Shown here: in pieces, positions 36,251-46,866 of the stretch
Layout of the letters: each line of letters opens with the position of its first letter
Numbering within the stretch: the first letter of the stretch is position 1
Source: Bacteroidales bacterium
GTDB taxonomy: Bacteria; Bacteroidota; Bacteroidia; Bacteroidales; PXBB01
Assembly: GCA_028698995.1 (NCBI GenBank)
Contig: JAQVVM010000012.1
Span: 23,158 to 87,157, forward strand
Direction: 5' to 3'
Length of the DNA stretch: 64,000 nt
Position numbers and translations under genes: made by a program
The notes under the pieces: generated by a model
What the model was told of the DNA's origin: nothing
Seen by the model: only the letters and a program-made list of their open reading frames with translations
The model's database searches: none

Positions 36251-38026
36251 TTAAAAACAATATTTATTTTCTTCAACCATTTTTTGGGCTATTCTCCTTC
36301 TAGCTTCTTTAACATTAACTGCTGGTAAATAAGTAAGATTTTGAATTGCTTCGGCAAGTTTTTGATAGTCATCTCCTGTAGCAAAAGAGCTTATAGCATC
36401 TGGTGCATTTTTCTTAACAGAAAAAACAGCATCCGAAAGTTTTACATCAAGCATGTCTTTATAAATAGCAACACTTTCTGAACCTTTTATATTTTCAATT
36501 TTACTGATTCTCAATGCCAATGATTCTGTAATGTATAATTCCATAATCATATCAGCAATATTGTTCTGTATTTCCTGCTCCTCCGCAATTGATTTAAAGG
36601 TTTTTGTAAAACTGTTTAAAACCAAAATAATAATCCTTTTCAGGTTCTTTATGGCAGAAAATTTTAGCTCATAATAATCACCATTAATAAGAAGTAAGTT
36701 TGATTTTAATTCGGACTGTATTTTTTCGGCCTCAAGTGATAAATCATAGAGTCCTTTCTTGGCATTTTTGAGAACATTTTCAATAATTAATAGGCGGTTA
36801 ATTTCATTTGTACCCTCAAAAATCCTGTTTATTCGAGAATCCCTATATGCGCGCTCAACCTGCATTTCAGCAGAATAACCCATCCCACCATGAATCTGAA
36901 CTCCTTCGTCTGCGACATAATCAAGCATCTCTGAACCATAAACCTTTAAAATGGCATCTTCTACAGCATAATGACTTATTGCTTCAATAGTGGCTCTGCC
37001 TTCATTATCCATAGTGCTTTTACATTCTTCCATCAAAATGTCAATTTCTCTACTGACTCTGTAAATGGCCGATTCATGTGCAAAAGTTCTAATGGCCATT
37101 TCTGCAAGTTTATACTTAATTGCACCAAAGTTTGACAAAAATGAACCAAATTGTTTGCGTTCATTGGCGTAATTAACGGAATGTCTTATAGTTTCTTTTG
37201 ATGCTCCAATGACATTGGCCCCTAATTTCATCCTTCCCATATGTAAGATACTTAAAGCCACCCTAAAACCTTCTCCCCTTTTACCAATAAGGTTTTCAAT
37301 AGGTACTTTCACATCATTGTAATAAATCTGAGTAGTAGAAGATCCTTTGATACCCATTTTAACCTCGTCGGAAGCTATTACTACACCCGGCCATCCCGAT
37401 TCAACAATAAAAGCGCTTAATATCTTGTCATTATCAATTTTAGCAAAAACAACCTGTGTGTCGCAAAACCCACCATTGGTAATCCACATTTTTTGGCCGT
37501 TAAGTATATAGTGCTTTCCGTCATCACTAAGAACTGCCTTCGTTTTGCCTGAATTGGCATCACTGCCGGAACCAGGTTCTGTAAGACAATAAGCTCCTAG
37601 ATATTCACCTGTGGCAAGCTTTTTAACATATTTCTGCCTTTGTTCATCATTTCCATAATACATGATTGGCAACGTTCCAATGCCGGTATGACACATAAAA
37701 GCAACTGAAAATGAATAGGCTGCACCTACTTTTTCTGCTGCAAGCATCTGGGTAACAAAATTCTGCCCAAAACCACCTAATTCTTCAGGAATTGATATCC
37801 CCATCAAGCCAAGTTCTCCTGATTTTTTGAGTATGGACTTCATCAATTCCCTGTCCCCTTTATCAATTTTGTCAAGATTTGGATATACCTCTGCTTCTAT
37901 GAAGGACCTTACAGTTTCTGCAATCATCATTTGCTCTTCATTAAACTCTTCGGGAATAAAAATGTCTTGTGCATTTATTTCTTTTACTAAAAATTCGCCA
38001 CTCTTTAATCTGTTTTGAAATGTCAT
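36251..38026 (-). CDS. Acyl-CoA dehydrogenase with C-terminal extension
   Basis: The 591-residue flavoenzyme introduces a trans-2 double bond into acyl-CoA, the first step of beta-oxidation. The core (about 25-420) has CLTEPGSGSDA, KMWITNGG, ERKQFGSFLSNFGAI, QIHGGMGYSAEMQVERAYRD and RIFEGTNEI, where the Glu matches the catalytic base of VLCAD-type enzymes. A further 165 or so residues follow, as in VLCAD/ACAD9-like proteins and many Bacteroidota homologues. Substrate chain length is not predictable. It has its own promoter (38053-38085) and is divergent from the nitronate monooxygenase-like gene. Confidence 0.93.
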   Translation of the reverse strand: MTFQNRLKSGEFLVKEINAQDIFIPEEFNEEQMMIAETVRSFIEAEVYPNLDKIDKGDRELMKSILKKSGELGLMGISIPEELGGFGQNFVTQMLAAEKVGAAYSFSVAFMCHTGIGTLPIMYYGNDEQRQKYVKKLATGEYLGAYCLTEPGSGSDANSGKTKAVLSDDGKHYILNGQKMWITNGGFCDTQVVFAKIDNDKILSAFIVESGWPGVVIASDEVKMGIKGSSTTQIYYNDVKVPIENLIGKRGEGFRVALSILHMGRMKLGANVIGASKETIRHSVNYANERKQFGSFLSNFGAIKYKLAEMAIRTFAHESAIYRVSREIDILMEECKSTMDNEGRATIEAISHYAVEDAILKVYGSEMLDYVADEGVQIHGGMGYSAEMQVERAYRDSRINRIFEGTNEINRLLIIENVLKNAKKGLYDLSLEAEKIQSELKSNLLLINGDYYELKFSAIKNLKRIIILVLNSFTKTFKSIAEEQEIQNNIADMIMELYITESLALRISKIENIKGSESVAIYKDMLDVKLSDAVFSVKKNAPDAISSFATGDDYQKLAEAIQNLTYLPAVNVKEARRRIAQKMVEENKYCF

Positions 38027-38052
38027 ATTATTTCGTTTTATTTTTTGAGCTG

Positions 38053-38085
38053 CAAAGTTAATATTTTTTTAAATTATACTCCAAA
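38053..38085 (-). promoter_or_regulatory. Promoter of the acyl-CoA dehydrogenase gene
   Basis: On the minus strand, TTTG (38082-38085) is followed after 21 bases by TAACTTTG (38053-38060). Both the sequence and the spacing match the Bacteroidota consensus. Confidence 0.55.
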
Positions 38086-38166
38086 CAACCAAAAACCATA
38101 ATTTGGTTTAAATGAATGAAAAAATAAATATTTTTCTTTATAGACATTTAAATCAGATTGTTTTTA

Positions 38167-38174
38167 TATTTTTG
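38167..38174 (+). promoter_or_regulatory. -7 element TATTTTTG of the nitronate monooxygenase-like gene
   Basis: It matches TAnnTTTG, 26 bases before the ATG. Confidence 0.35.
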
Positions 38175-38200
38175 AAAAAATTATTAATAAGTAGTTGTGA

Positions 38201-39289
38201 ATGAAGGAACTTAAAATTGGCGGTTTACAAATTAAAGTTCCTGTTATTCAAGGGGGTATGGGAGTTGGGATATCACTGTCAGGGCTTGCTGCTGCTGTGG
38301 CTAACGAAGGTGGGTTAGGAGTCATTTCTTCGGCAGGACTGGGGCTTATTCATAATAATTCTTCATTAAATTATTTGGAAGCCAATAATGAAGGTCTGAG
38401 AATTGAAATTAGAAAAGCCAGAGCTAAATCTAATGGTATTATTGGTGTTAATGTTATGGTTGCCATGACAAATTATTCTGAACTTGTTTCTACTGCAATT
38501 AGCGAAAATGTAGATATTATTTTTGCAGGCGCAGGTTTGCCTTTAGATTTACCTTCTTTTATTAAAGAAAACAATCCTGTCAGGTTAGTGCCTATTGTTT
38601 CTTCAGGTAGAGCTGCTAAAATTATTTGTCAAAAATGGGACAACGCATTCAGCTATATTCCCGATGCTATTGTTGTAGAAGGACCTAAAGCTGGAGGGCA
38701 TCTTGGATTTAAAACTTCACAGATTGAAGATACTAAATTCTCTTTAGAATTTTTAGTTTCTGAAGTTTTAAATGAGGTTAAGTTTTTTGAGGATAAATAT
38801 GGAAAAGAGATTCCTGTTATAGCTGCAGGTGGAATTTATACTGGGTTTGATATGTTTAATATCATGCAAAAAGGTGCTAAAGGCGTTCAAATGGGCACCC
38901 GCTTTGTAACTACTAAAGAATGTGATGCTTCTGATGCTTTTAAAAACACTTATTTAAAAGCTCAAATCAACGATATAGTTATTATTGAAAGCCCTGTGGG
39001 AATGCCCGGAAGAGCTATAAATAATTCGTTCCTCGAAAAAGTTAAACAAGGCCTTAAAATTCCTCTGAAATGCCCTTTTCATTGTATTAAAACCTGTGAC
39101 ATTGTTGATAGCCCGTATTGCATCATTGCTGCCCTAATTAATTCTTATAAGGGAAATATGGAAAGCGGTTATGCTTTTGCCGGAGCTAATGCTTATCTTG
39201 CTGATAAAATTACTACAGTGAAAGAAATATTTAACGAACTCATATCCGATTTCAAAATTGCATCTTTAAATGCAAATATGCCTATTTAA
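38201..39289 (+). CDS. Nitronate monooxygenase / FabK-like FMN enzyme
   Basis: The 362-residue TIM-barrel flavoprotein has PVIQGGMGVGIS (residues 14-25), VEGPKAGGHLG, PVIAAGGIYTG and GVQMGTRFV, the FMN-phosphate-binding elements of the 2-nitropropane dioxygenase/FabK group. Members oxidise nitronates or act as enoyl-ACP reductases. The Cys-rich stretch CPFHCIKTCDIVDSPYCI near residue 290 recalls clostridial-type nitronate monooxygenase sequences. A role in fatty-acid metabolism is possible given the divergent acyl-CoA dehydrogenase. The precise activity is not decided by sequence. Confidence 0.8.
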   Translation: MKELKIGGLQIKVPVIQGGMGVGISLSGLAAAVANEGGLGVISSAGLGLIHNNSSLNYLEANNEGLRIEIRKARAKSNGIIGVNVMVAMTNYSELVSTAISENVDIIFAGAGLPLDLPSFIKENNPVRLVPIVSSGRAAKIICQKWDNAFSYIPDAIVVEGPKAGGHLGFKTSQIEDTKFSLEFLVSEVLNEVKFFEDKYGKEIPVIAAGGIYTGFDMFNIMQKGAKGVQMGTRFVTTKECDASDAFKNTYLKAQINDIVIIESPVGMPGRAINNSFLEKVKQGLKIPLKCPFHCIKTCDIVDSPYCIIAALINSYKGNMESGYAFAGANAYLADKITTVKEIFNELISDFKIASLNANMPI

Positions 39290-39416
39290 ATCATTTATCA
39301 GCGAATCAAGTACTGATTGTCTTTAGATGATTCTTTTACAAAATGTATTTCTATTGAATTATTAAAGATATTTCTAAAAAGATAAACCTAAATTATCACA
39401 ATTAAAATTATAATTA

Positions 39417-39424
39417 TAATTTTG
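39417..39424 (+). promoter_or_regulatory. -7 element TAATTTTG of secA
   Basis: It matches TAnnTTTG, 32 bases before the secA ATG, in an AT-rich gap of 167 bases. Confidence 0.4.
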
Positions 39425-39456
39425 TCAAATTGTATTAATTTGAAAGAAAAAATATT

Positions 39457-42400
39457 ATGATTAGTTTTTTTAAAAGCTTTTTTGGATCTAAATCAGAAAG
39501 AGACATTAAAGCTATAATGCCTTTGGTTAATAAAACGATAGAAGTTTATAATAATCATATCTCTAAGCTAAGTAATGACGAATTAAGGGCAAAAACCATT
39601 GCGTTTAAGCAAAAAATTGCCGCTTTTGTTAATGATGAGCAAACCCGTATCAATGAATTAAAAGATCAGGTTGAAAGCAATTATGCAATGGGTATTGAAG
39701 AAAAAGGAAAGATTTATAAGGAGATTGATGACCTGAAGAAAACAATGAAAGGCAAAACAGATGAAATTCTTATGGAATTATTGCCTGAAGCTTTTGCTGT
39801 TGTCAAACAAACTGCACGGATTTTTACTGAAAATGAAGAAGTTGTAGTAACTGCTTCAGATATGGACAGAACCTTAGCTGCAACCCGATCTAATATCGAA
39901 ATAAAAGGCGATAAAGCTATTTATAAAAATGTTTGGATTGCCGGAGGTAATCAGGTAAAATGGGATATGATTCATTACGATGTACAGCTTATCGGTGGAG
40001 TTGTTTTACATGAGGGGAAAATTTCTGAGATGGCAACAGGTGAAGGAAAAACACTTGTAGCTACACTTCCGGTTTATCTCAATGCCCTTACAGGGAAAGG
40101 CGTGCACCTTGTTACTGTTAATGATTATCTGGCTAAAAGAGACTCTGAGTGGATGGGGGTTTTGTATGAATTTCATGGGCTTACAGTTGACTGTATCGAT
40201 AAACATGAACCAAACTCAGAAGCACGGAGAAATGCCTATTTGAGTGATATTACATATGGCACCAACAGTGAGTTTGGTTTCGATTATCTGAGAGATAATA
40301 TGTCCAGATCTGTTGAAGACCTTGTGCAACGCGAGCACAATTATGCCATTGTAGATGAAGTAGATTCTGTACTTATTGATGATGCGCGAACACCCCTTAT
40401 TATTTCCGGACCAACCCCAAAAGGTGACAGGCAGGAATTTAATGAGTATAAACCTATTATTGAAAAATTATACATTGCTCAACGAAATCTTGTGACTCAG
40501 ATTTTAGCTGATTCTAAAAAGCTAATCAATGATAAAAGCAATCCCGATAATGAAAAAGAAGGCTCTATCCTGTTATTCAGAGCTTTTAGAGGATTGCCTA
40601 AAAACAGAGCTTTGATTAAATTCCTTAGTGAACCCGGTATAAAGGTCATGATGCAGAAAACAGAAAATTTTTACATGGCCGAGCAAAATAAAAACATGCC
40701 CTTTATTGATGATGAGCTCTTTTTTGTGATTGATGAAAAACAAAACAGTATTGACCTCACTGATAAAGGATATGATCTGCTTACAAAATATACAAACGAT
40801 CCTAATTTCTTTATTTTACCCGATATTGGTTCTGAAATTGTTGACCTCGAAAAGCAAAATCTTGACCCTAAAGATTTTATAGAAAAAAAATCACTTCTTC
40901 TCCAAGACTATTCTGTTAAATCTGAAAGAGTGCACACCATAAATCAGTTGCTTAAAGCATATACTCTTTTCGAAAAGGATATTGAGTATGTCATCATGGA
41001 CAATAAAATTAAAATCGTTGATGAACAAACCGGACGTATCATGGAGGGAAGACGGTATTCAGATGGTTTGCATCAGGCTCTCGAAGCAAAAGAAAATGTT
41101 AAGGTTGAAGCTGCTACTCAAACCTATGCCACTATAACACTCCAGAATTACTTCAGAATGTATGATAAATTGGCCGGTATGACAGGAACTGCTGAAACCG
41201 AAGCCGGTGAATTCTGGAGTATCTATAAACTTGATGTCGTCGTCATCCCTACTAACAAACCCATTACACGTAAGGACAGAGAAGACCTTATATATAAAAC
41301 TAAAAAAGATAAGTATAATGCTGTTATTGATGAAATTGTTAATCTCGTTGAGGCCGGAAGACCTGTCTTGGTGGGTACAACTTCGGTGGAAATTTCAGAA
41401 CTACTCAGCAAAATGTTGAATATTAGAAAAATTAAACACAATGTTCTTAATGCCAAATTACATCAAAAAGAAGCCGATGTTGTTTTACAGGCTGGTCAGC
41501 CGGGAACTGTTACTATTGCTACTAACATGGCTGGTAGGGGAACAGACATTAAACTGGGTAAAGGTGTAAAAGAAGCAGGTGGTTTGGCTATTATTGGTAC
41601 TGAAAGACACGAATCCAGACGCGTTGACAGACAGCTTAGAGGTCGTGCTGGAAGACAAGGTGATCCAGGTTCTTCACAATTCTTTGTGTCTCTCGAAGAC
41701 GATCTAATGCGACTGTTTGGATCCGACAGAATTGCTAAGATGATGGACAGACTGGGCCTCAAAGAGGGAGAAGTTATCCAACATTCTATGATTACAAAAT
41801 CAATTGAACGCGCACAGCGTAAAGTCGAGGAAAATAACTTCGGCATTAGAAAAAGATTGCTCGAATATGACGACGTCATGAATTCTCAAAGAGAAGTTAT
41901 TTATACTAAAAGAAAAAATGCTTTGTTCGGAGAAAAACTTGAAATTGATATTTCTAACATGATTTATGATGTCTGTGAAAATGTTGTAACAGATTATCTC
42001 CCTTCCGGTGACTTTTATGCTTATGAACACGACCTTATTAAATATTTCAATACCACATCATCACTCGATGAGAAATCTTTTGCCGATGCTTCTGAAGAAA
42101 AACTCGTAGATTTATTACATGAAGAGGTATATCAAAAACTTTTATTGAAATTTGAAGGAATTAAAACTAATATAAATCCCATTATTGAAGACATTGTAAA
42201 TACAAAGGCTCATCGTTACGAGAATATTTCAATACCGTTCACCGATGGAATTAAATCTATAAATGTTGTTACAGATTTGGTAAAGACTTACAAATCGAAA
42301 GGAAGAGAAGCCATTATCTCTTTTGAAAAGTTTATTACTTTAGCTATTATTGATGATGCTTGGAAAGAACACCTTAGGGAAATGGATGACCTCAAACAAT

Positions 42401-42747
42401 CTGTTCAGAGCGCTACTTATGAGCAAAAAGATCCTTTGTTGGTTTATAAATTAGAATCTTTCAATTTATTTAAACTAATGATGCAAAAAGTTAATAAGGA
42501 TATAACCGCTTTCATTTATAAAGCTCAATTACCAATCCGTGATTCGGAAGAAGTCAAACAAGCTCAAAAACCACAAAGAACTGATATGAGTAACCTGAAA
42601 ACAGGCAGGTCAGACGTTATGAGTGACAATGATAAAAGGAATGAACCTAAAAGGGCAGAACCTGTTAGGGTTGAGAAGAAAGTCGGCAGAAATGATCTTT
42701 GTCCTTGCGGCAGTGGTAAGAAATTCAAACATTGTCATGGAAAATAA
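39457..42747 (+). CDS. secA: Preprotein translocase ATPase SecA
   Basis: The 1,096-residue motor drives proteins through SecYEG. Walker A is [14 protein letters not shown] (Gly195-Thr199), the DEAD-type motif lies in [16 protein letters not shown], and conserved elements include [20 protein letters not shown] and [12 protein letters not shown]. The C-terminus ends in the zinc-binding SEC-C motif [17 protein letters not shown]. The protein is about 200 residues longer than E. coli SecA owing to an insertion around residues 320-450, usual for Bacteroidota. It feeds the Sec pathway used by every signal-peptide protein in the window, including T9SS cargo. Confidence 0.98.
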   Translation: MISFFKSFFGSKSERDIKAIMPLVNKTIEVYNNHISKLSNDELRAKTIAFKQKIAAFVNDEQTRINELKDQVESNYAMGIEEKGKIYKEIDDLKKTMKGKTDEILMELLPEAFAVVKQTARIFTENEEVVVTASDMDRTLAATRSNIEIKGDKAIYKNVWIAGGNQVKWDMIHYDVQLIGGVVLHEGKISEMATGEGKTLVATLPVYLNALTGKGVHLVTVNDYLAKRDSEWMGVLYEFHGLTVDCIDKHEPNSEARRNAYLSDITYGTNSEFGFDYLRDNMSRSVEDLVQREHNYAIVDEVDSVLIDDARTPLIISGPTPKGDRQEFNEYKPIIEKLYIAQRNLVTQILADSKKLINDKSNPDNEKEGSILLFRAFRGLPKNRALIKFLSEPGIKVMMQKTENFYMAEQNKNMPFIDDELFFVIDEKQNSIDLTDKGYDLLTKYTNDPNFFILPDIGSEIVDLEKQNLDPKDFIEKKSLLLQDYSVKSERVHTINQLLKAYTLFEKDIEYVIMDNKIKIVDEQTGRIMEGRRYSDGLHQALEAKENVKVEAATQTYATITLQNYFRMYDKLAGMTGTAETEAGEFWSIYKLDVVVIPTNKPITRKDREDLIYKTKKDKYNAVIDEIVNLVEAGRPVLVGTTSVEISELLSKMLNIRKIKHNVLNAKLHQKEADVVLQAGQPGTVTIATNMAGRGTDIKLGKGVKEAGGLAIIGTERHESRRVDRQLRGRAGRQGDPGSSQFFVSLEDDLMRLFGSDRIAKMMDRLGLKEGEVIQHSMITKSIERAQRKVEENNFGIRKRLLEYDDVMNSQREVIYTKRKNALFGEKLEIDISNMIYDVCENVVTDYLPSGDFYAYEHDLIKYFNTTSSLDEKSFADASEEKLVDLLHEEVYQKLLLKFEGIKTNINPIIEDIVNTKAHRYENISIPFTDGIKSINVVTDLVKTYKSKGREAIISFEKFITLAIIDDAWKEHLREMDDLKQSVQSATYEQKDPLLVYKLESFNLFKLMMQKVNKDITAFIYKAQLPIRDSEEVKQAQKPQRTDMSNLKTGRSDVMSDNDKRNEPKRAEPVRVEKKVGRNDLCPCGSGKKFKHCHGK

Positions 42748-42842
42748 TTATTCTTCCTTAAATTCTGAAGTTTAACTTCTTCTATATCTTTTTTACTGAA
42801 AAATTTTTTAGCAAACTTATTCTATGTGTTAATAAGAATATG

Positions 42843-42850
42843 TATTTTTG
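42843..42850 (+). promoter_or_regulatory. -7 element TATTTTTG of the fused flavoprotein gene
   Basis: It matches TAnnTTTG, 84 bases before the ATG, leaving a leader of roughly 78 bases with a weak hairpin but no recognised riboswitch. Confidence 0.3.
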
Positions 42851-42934
42851 CTGTGGTAAGTCGAATGCTCGATTCATTCAGCCTTTTGAAAATAAGATAA
42901 ATTGCTTTTATGTATTGATTAAAAAAATAATTCT

Positions 42935-45900
42935 ATGTATAAAATAGAAAAACATCCCATTATTGAAATTAAAAATACACCTGAGGTTAAATTTTTATTT
43001 AATGGGATAGAAGTTACAGGAAACAAAGGTTTCACAATTGCAGCTGCTTTACACCAGTCTGGATTTTCGGTTCATAGTCACAGTATTAAAAACAGAACTC
43101 GAAGTCTCGAATGTGGAATTGGAAAATGTGGTGCTTGCGAAATGCTTGTTGATGGAGAAGTTAAACGAATTTGCATTACTTTGTGCGATAATGTTAAGGA
43201 AGTTAATGAAATTCCCAATGGCTATATCCCCGCAGTAACAAACTATCATAAAAAAGAAGCCGTTAACGTTTATAAAACGCAAGTCCTTATTATTGGAGCT
43301 GGCCCTGCAGGTTTAGCTGTCAGGGAAATATTGAATGAAAATAAAGTAACTAATATTGTTATAGATAGTAATGCCCAAATAGGTGGGCAGTTCAACATGC
43401 AAACGCATCAGTTCTTTTTCTTTGAAAAAGAAAAAAAATACGGCGGTCTTAGAGGGTTTGAAATCTCCAAAACACTTGCCGGTGATGACCACAGCGGTAT
43501 TTTCTTAAACTGCACTGCATGGGATATATTTGAACATAATAGGGTTGCTGTTAAAAATTTTAAAACACAAGAGATTTTTTATGTCGATTGTGAGTATTTT
43601 GTTGTTGCAACCGGCGCTGTGCCTTTTTTGCCGACATTTCATAACGATGACCTCCCCGGTGTTTACACCGCTGCAGTTATTCAGAAAATGATGAATACAG
43701 AACAGACATTGCTGGGTAAAAATATTTTAACTGTTGGAGCCGGAAATATCGGTTATCTTACCAGTTATCAACTTACTCAAGCCGGTGCTCATGTAAGGGC
43801 TATTATTGAAGCAATGCCTCGTGAAGGTGGATTCCCTGTTCAGGCTAATAGGGTTCGTAGATTAGGTATCCCTGTCATGCTTTCAACAATGATTATTGAA
43901 GCAATTCCAAATAAAAATATGGACGGTATCACTGGTGCTGTTGTTTGTGAAGCAGTTAATTTTAAACCTGTAGATGGGAAAGAACATTTAATTGAAAATA
44001 TTGATGCCATAAACATTTGTACAGGACTTATTCCTGATGATAATCTTTTAATAAAGGGAAGAGAAATGTTTGGCCTGAAATGCTTTGGCGCAGGTGATGC
44101 AGTGAGAATTGGAGAAGGTACAAGTGCTGTCCTCAGAGGAAAACAGGTCGCTTATGAAATACTCTCTTCAATGAGCAAATATTATGATTATGATAAGTAT
44201 CTGAATGTGTCAAAAGAGTATTTTGATTCGCAACAACATCCGGTTAAAGTAATTGAGAAACCTTATATGCCCTCAGAAGAACGTATGAAAAAACCTTTTG
44301 TACTTATTGATTGCTTATATGGTTTTGCTTGTAATCCATGCGCTTTTGCATGCCCTTATGGAGCCATTACAAAAGATTCTTCAAGTACTGTTCCCTATAT
44401 CAATTTCAACAAGTGTATTGGATGTATGCAATGTGTGTATCAATGTCCGGGACTGGCTATTTTTGGGTATGATATACCTAAAGGATTAATTTACCTGCCT
44501 GTTGAATTTGATATAGAAGACAATCAGGATGTTGTTCTTGTTAATAACAATGCAGAAGTAATTGGTGAAGGTCACATCATTAAAATACTTAAGAAAAAGA
44601 ATTTAACTCATGTGGCAAGAGTTAAAGTTGAAAACCTATCTCCTCACCAAATGGTACAGGTAAGTGGATTTTTACTTAAATCTGCAGCTAAGGAAAAAAT
44701 ATCAATTAAACCTTATACCGAAAAAACTGTTGGTGATATTTATATGTGTCATTGCGACGATGTGAAAATGGATGAGGTTATGGCGCTCATTGGTGACAGG
44801 AAATTTATTACTGTTGACGAAGTAAAACATAATACACACCTTGGAATGGGTCCTTGCAGAGGTAAAAGATGTCTGGCTCGTTTAAATCAAAACTTACGGC
44901 CATTGGGAATAACACTGACAGGTACAGCCACACCAAGAGCACCTATGTCAAATCAAATCAGCATTGGTGAATTATATCCTCCCAATGTTAAAGTAAATTA
45001 TATAACTAATGTTAATAACAAATCAACAAGAATTGTTGAAGTAAAATCATTCATTGCAGGTGGGGGGATTGGCGGTAGCTCATTGTTCAGATATATGGCT
45101 GAGGCCGGCTTGAAACCTCTTATGATCAATTTCGGGTTTGGATCATCATGGCGCAATATTGCAGGTGGTCGCCCTGTTTTTAGCATGCCCGAGCTTACAG
45201 ATATTGCACGACATAATCTTGAATTATTCAGAGAACTTTCCAAAACAGCCAAAATTGATTTCAGATTAATTAACTACATCACTTTTGCACATGACCAAAA
45301 AATGTATAAAGACCTTGAAGATTCAATGGCATGGCAGGACTCTAAAATGATTGAACCTAAAGATTTTAATAAAGAAATTTCTCCTTATTATAATAAAAAT
45401 AATAACAAATATATTGCTGCCCTCAAAACACGTGATTGTTGGCAGGCAACACCCGGAAAAGTTATTGAAGCATTAAGAAGAATTGGAGTCCAAAAGGGTG
45501 GTACTGTTCTAGAAAATACTGAAATAATTGATGTTTCTAAAAAAGATAATAAATACATTATTCTCGTTAAAACTCATGATGCTGATTTTGTAGAGTATCA
45601 TACAGAATTATTCATTAATGCACTAGGTTACAATGCACACGTCTTTGCTGAGAAATTAGGTATTCATACTGGCCATTTCCCTGTAAAACATCAGGCTTTT
45701 ATCACACGTCGTTTGCCTATGCTAGGCGTCGAGGGAAAACCTTTGGATATGTTGATTGACAGACGTAATTATAAAGGTTTTACTGCAGTTTATGGTCAGC
45801 AATTAGGCGATACTGGACAGATTATTGGTTGTGCTTCTCCTGCAGTTGAACCCCTTGAAACCGACAAAAATGTTAAAATTAACTCCAAAGAATTTGCCGA

Positions 45901-46165
45901 AATTGTCGCTGAAATATTTGTTGACTGGATACCTGAAATTTCAGCAGTTGGTTTTCAGGCACTTTGGTCAGGCTACTACATTGAACCACGTATGATTATT
46001 GACCCTAAACTTGGTCTTTTTATCGGATTACGTGGTCAGGGATTTATGCTGGGGCAATACCTTGCCAAAATTTATGTAAACAGTCTGATGAACAAAGAAA
46101 TACCTTCTTATTTCTCCAGATTGAAACTGGATGGTGATGGTATCCTTGAAAAAGCTTTCAAATAA
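42935..46165 (+). CDS. Five-module amino-acid dehydrogenase-like flavoprotein (HcnABC/opine oxidase type)
   Basis: The 1,076-residue polypeptide strings together modules usually encoded by three genes. First is a [2Fe-2S] ferredoxin-like domain (about 15-95; Cys60, 65, 68, 80). Second is an NAD(P)H-type FAD oxidoreductase (about 112-420; GAGPAG at 121-126 and VGAGNIGYLTSYQ). Third is a ferredoxin-type iron-sulfur domain (about 455-510; Cys460, 466, 469, 473 and 494, 497, 500, 504). Fourth is a BFD-like [2Fe-2S] site (Cys605, 607, 641, 646). Fifth is a DAO-type FAD domain (about 700-1076; GGGIGG at 709-714). Relatives include hydrogen cyanide synthase, opine/octopine oxidases and D-hydroxyproline or proline dehydrogenases, which oxidise an amine carbon. 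The substrate is unknown, and no dedicated pathway neighbours are seen. Confidence 0.85.
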   Translation: MYKIEKHPIIEIKNTPEVKFLFNGIEVTGNKGFTIAAALHQSGFSVHSHSIKNRTRSLECGIGKCGACEMLVDGEVKRICITLCDNVKEVNEIPNGYIPAVTNYHKKEAVNVYKTQVLIIGAGPAGLAVREILNENKVTNIVIDSNAQIGGQFNMQTHQFFFFEKEKKYGGLRGFEISKTLAGDDHSGIFLNCTAWDIFEHNRVAVKNFKTQEIFYVDCEYFVVATGAVPFLPTFHNDDLPGVYTAAVIQKMMNTEQTLLGKNILTVGAGNIGYLTSYQLTQAGAHVRAIIEAMPREGGFPVQANRVRRLGIPVMLSTMIIEAIPNKNMDGITGAVVCEAVNFKPVDGKEHLIENIDAINICTGLIPDDNLLIKGREMFGLKCFGAGDAVRIGEGTSAVLRGKQVAYEILSSMSKYYDYDKYLNVSKEYFDSQQHPVKVIEKPYMPSEERMKKPFVLIDCLYGFACNPCAFACPYGAITKDSSSTVPYINFNKCIGCMQCVYQCPGLAIFGYDIPKGLIYLPVEFDIEDNQDVVLVNNNAEVIGEGHIIKILKKKNLTHVARVKVENLSPHQMVQVSGFLLKSAAKEKISIKPYTEKTVGDIYMCHCDDVKMDEVMALIGDRKFITVDEVKHNTHLGMGPCRGKRCLARLNQNLRPLGITLTGTATPRAPMSNQISIGELYPPNVKVNYITNVNNKSTRIVEVKSFIAGGGIGGSSLFRYMAEAGLKPLMINFGFGSSWRNIAGGRPVFSMPELTDIARHNLELFRELSKTAKIDFRLINYITFAHDQKMYKDLEDSMAWQDSKMIEPKDFNKEISPYYNKNNNKYIAALKTRDCWQATPGKVIEALRRIGVQKGGTVLENTEIIDVSKKDNKYIILVKTHDADFVEYHTELFINALGYNAHVFAEKLGIHTGHFPVKHQAFITRRLPMLGVEGKPLDMLIDRRNYKGFTAVYGQQLGDTGQIIGCASPAVEPLETDKNVKINSKEFAEIVAEIFVDWIPEISAVGFQALWSGYYIEPRMIIDPKLGLFIGLRGQGFMLGQYLAKIYVNSLMNKEIPSYFSRLKLDGDGILEKAFK

Positions 46166-46245
46166 TGCTAAGTATTTGTTATTGTGTTAGATACTGTTAT
46201 TAAATAATATTATTTTATTTATCTTTAAATAAACTTAACAAAATA

Positions 46246-46277
46246 TTTGTTTATAACAACTTTAATATTTAATTTTG
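46246..46277 (+). promoter_or_regulatory. Promoter of the yceD-rpmF-fabH operon
   Basis: TTTG (46246-46249) is followed after 20 bases by TAATTTTG (46270-46277), a full match to the Bacteroidota consensus. Transcription would begin near 46284, six bases before the chosen ATG, so the leader is almost absent. Confidence 0.55.
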
Positions 46278-46289
46278 CAGGCTCAAAAA

Positions 46290-46823
46290 ATGGATTTAAA
46301 ATCACATATTGACAAAGAATTTACACTATTCTTTTCATCATTGAGAGATGGTTTCCATGTTTTTGAGTATCATATTGACAACAAGTTCTTTGAAAATTTT
46401 GAATTGTCGGAAATTAAAAGGGGCGAACTTTCTGTTGAATTATGTCTGGAAAAAAAACCGGATATGATGATTTTTAACTTCAAACTCAATGGTAAAGTGA
46501 TTTTACCTTGTGACATTTGTATTGATGATATTGATATTGAAATGAATTTTGAAAAATTTCTTTATGTTAAGTTCGGAACTGATTTGAGCGAGGAATCTGA
46601 TGATTTGGTAATTATACCTCCTTATGCAAGACATTATTGTTTCAAGCAGTATTTATATGAGATTATTCATCTGGAGCTGCCTATGAAAAGAGTTCATGGT
46701 GTAGATTCTAATGAAAATTCTTTGTGTAATAAGGATATGTTAAACATTTACCGGAAAATGGAAAAAAATGACAATTCAATCAATGATATATGGAAAGACT
46801 TATTGAAATTCAATGAATCTTAA
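46290..46823 (+). CDS. YceD/DUF177 family protein
   Basis: The 177-residue cytoplasmic protein has the DUF177 pattern, including the paired cysteines of LPCDICIDDI near residue 75 and the acidic SEESDDLVIIPP stretch. E. coli YceD (RlhA-adjacent DUF177) is needed for normal 23S rRNA accumulation, and the gene is usually next to rpmF, as here (43 bases apart). I chose the ATG at 46290 (MDLKSHIDKEF). A TTG at 46275 lies inside the promoter's -7 element. Confidence 0.85.
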   Translation: MDLKSHIDKEFTLFFSSLRDGFHVFEYHIDNKFFENFELSEIKRGELSVELCLEKKPDMMIFNFKLNGKVILPCDICIDDIDIEMNFEKFLYVKFGTDLSEESDDLVIIPPYARHYCFKQYLYEIIHLELPMKRVHGVDSNENSLCNKDMLNIYRKMEKNDNSINDIWKDLLKFNES

Positions 46824-46866
46824 CTAATTTTTTTAATGAAGTATTAATTTTTTAAATGATATAGAT

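Noticed and set aside
41496..41879. Open frame on the minus strand opposite secA, 127 codons
   Set aside because: It lies entirely antisense to a highly conserved part of SecA and its translation looks like low-complexity shadow sequence.
42851..42934. Leader hairpin before the fused flavoprotein as a riboswitch
   Set aside because: Only a weak stem (around a TCGAATGCTCGA stretch) can be drawn, with no terminator or anti-terminator partner.
46166..46200. Inverted AGTAT/ATACT pair after the fused flavoprotein gene as a terminator
   Set aside because: Only five base pairs with a 15-base loop; too weak to call.
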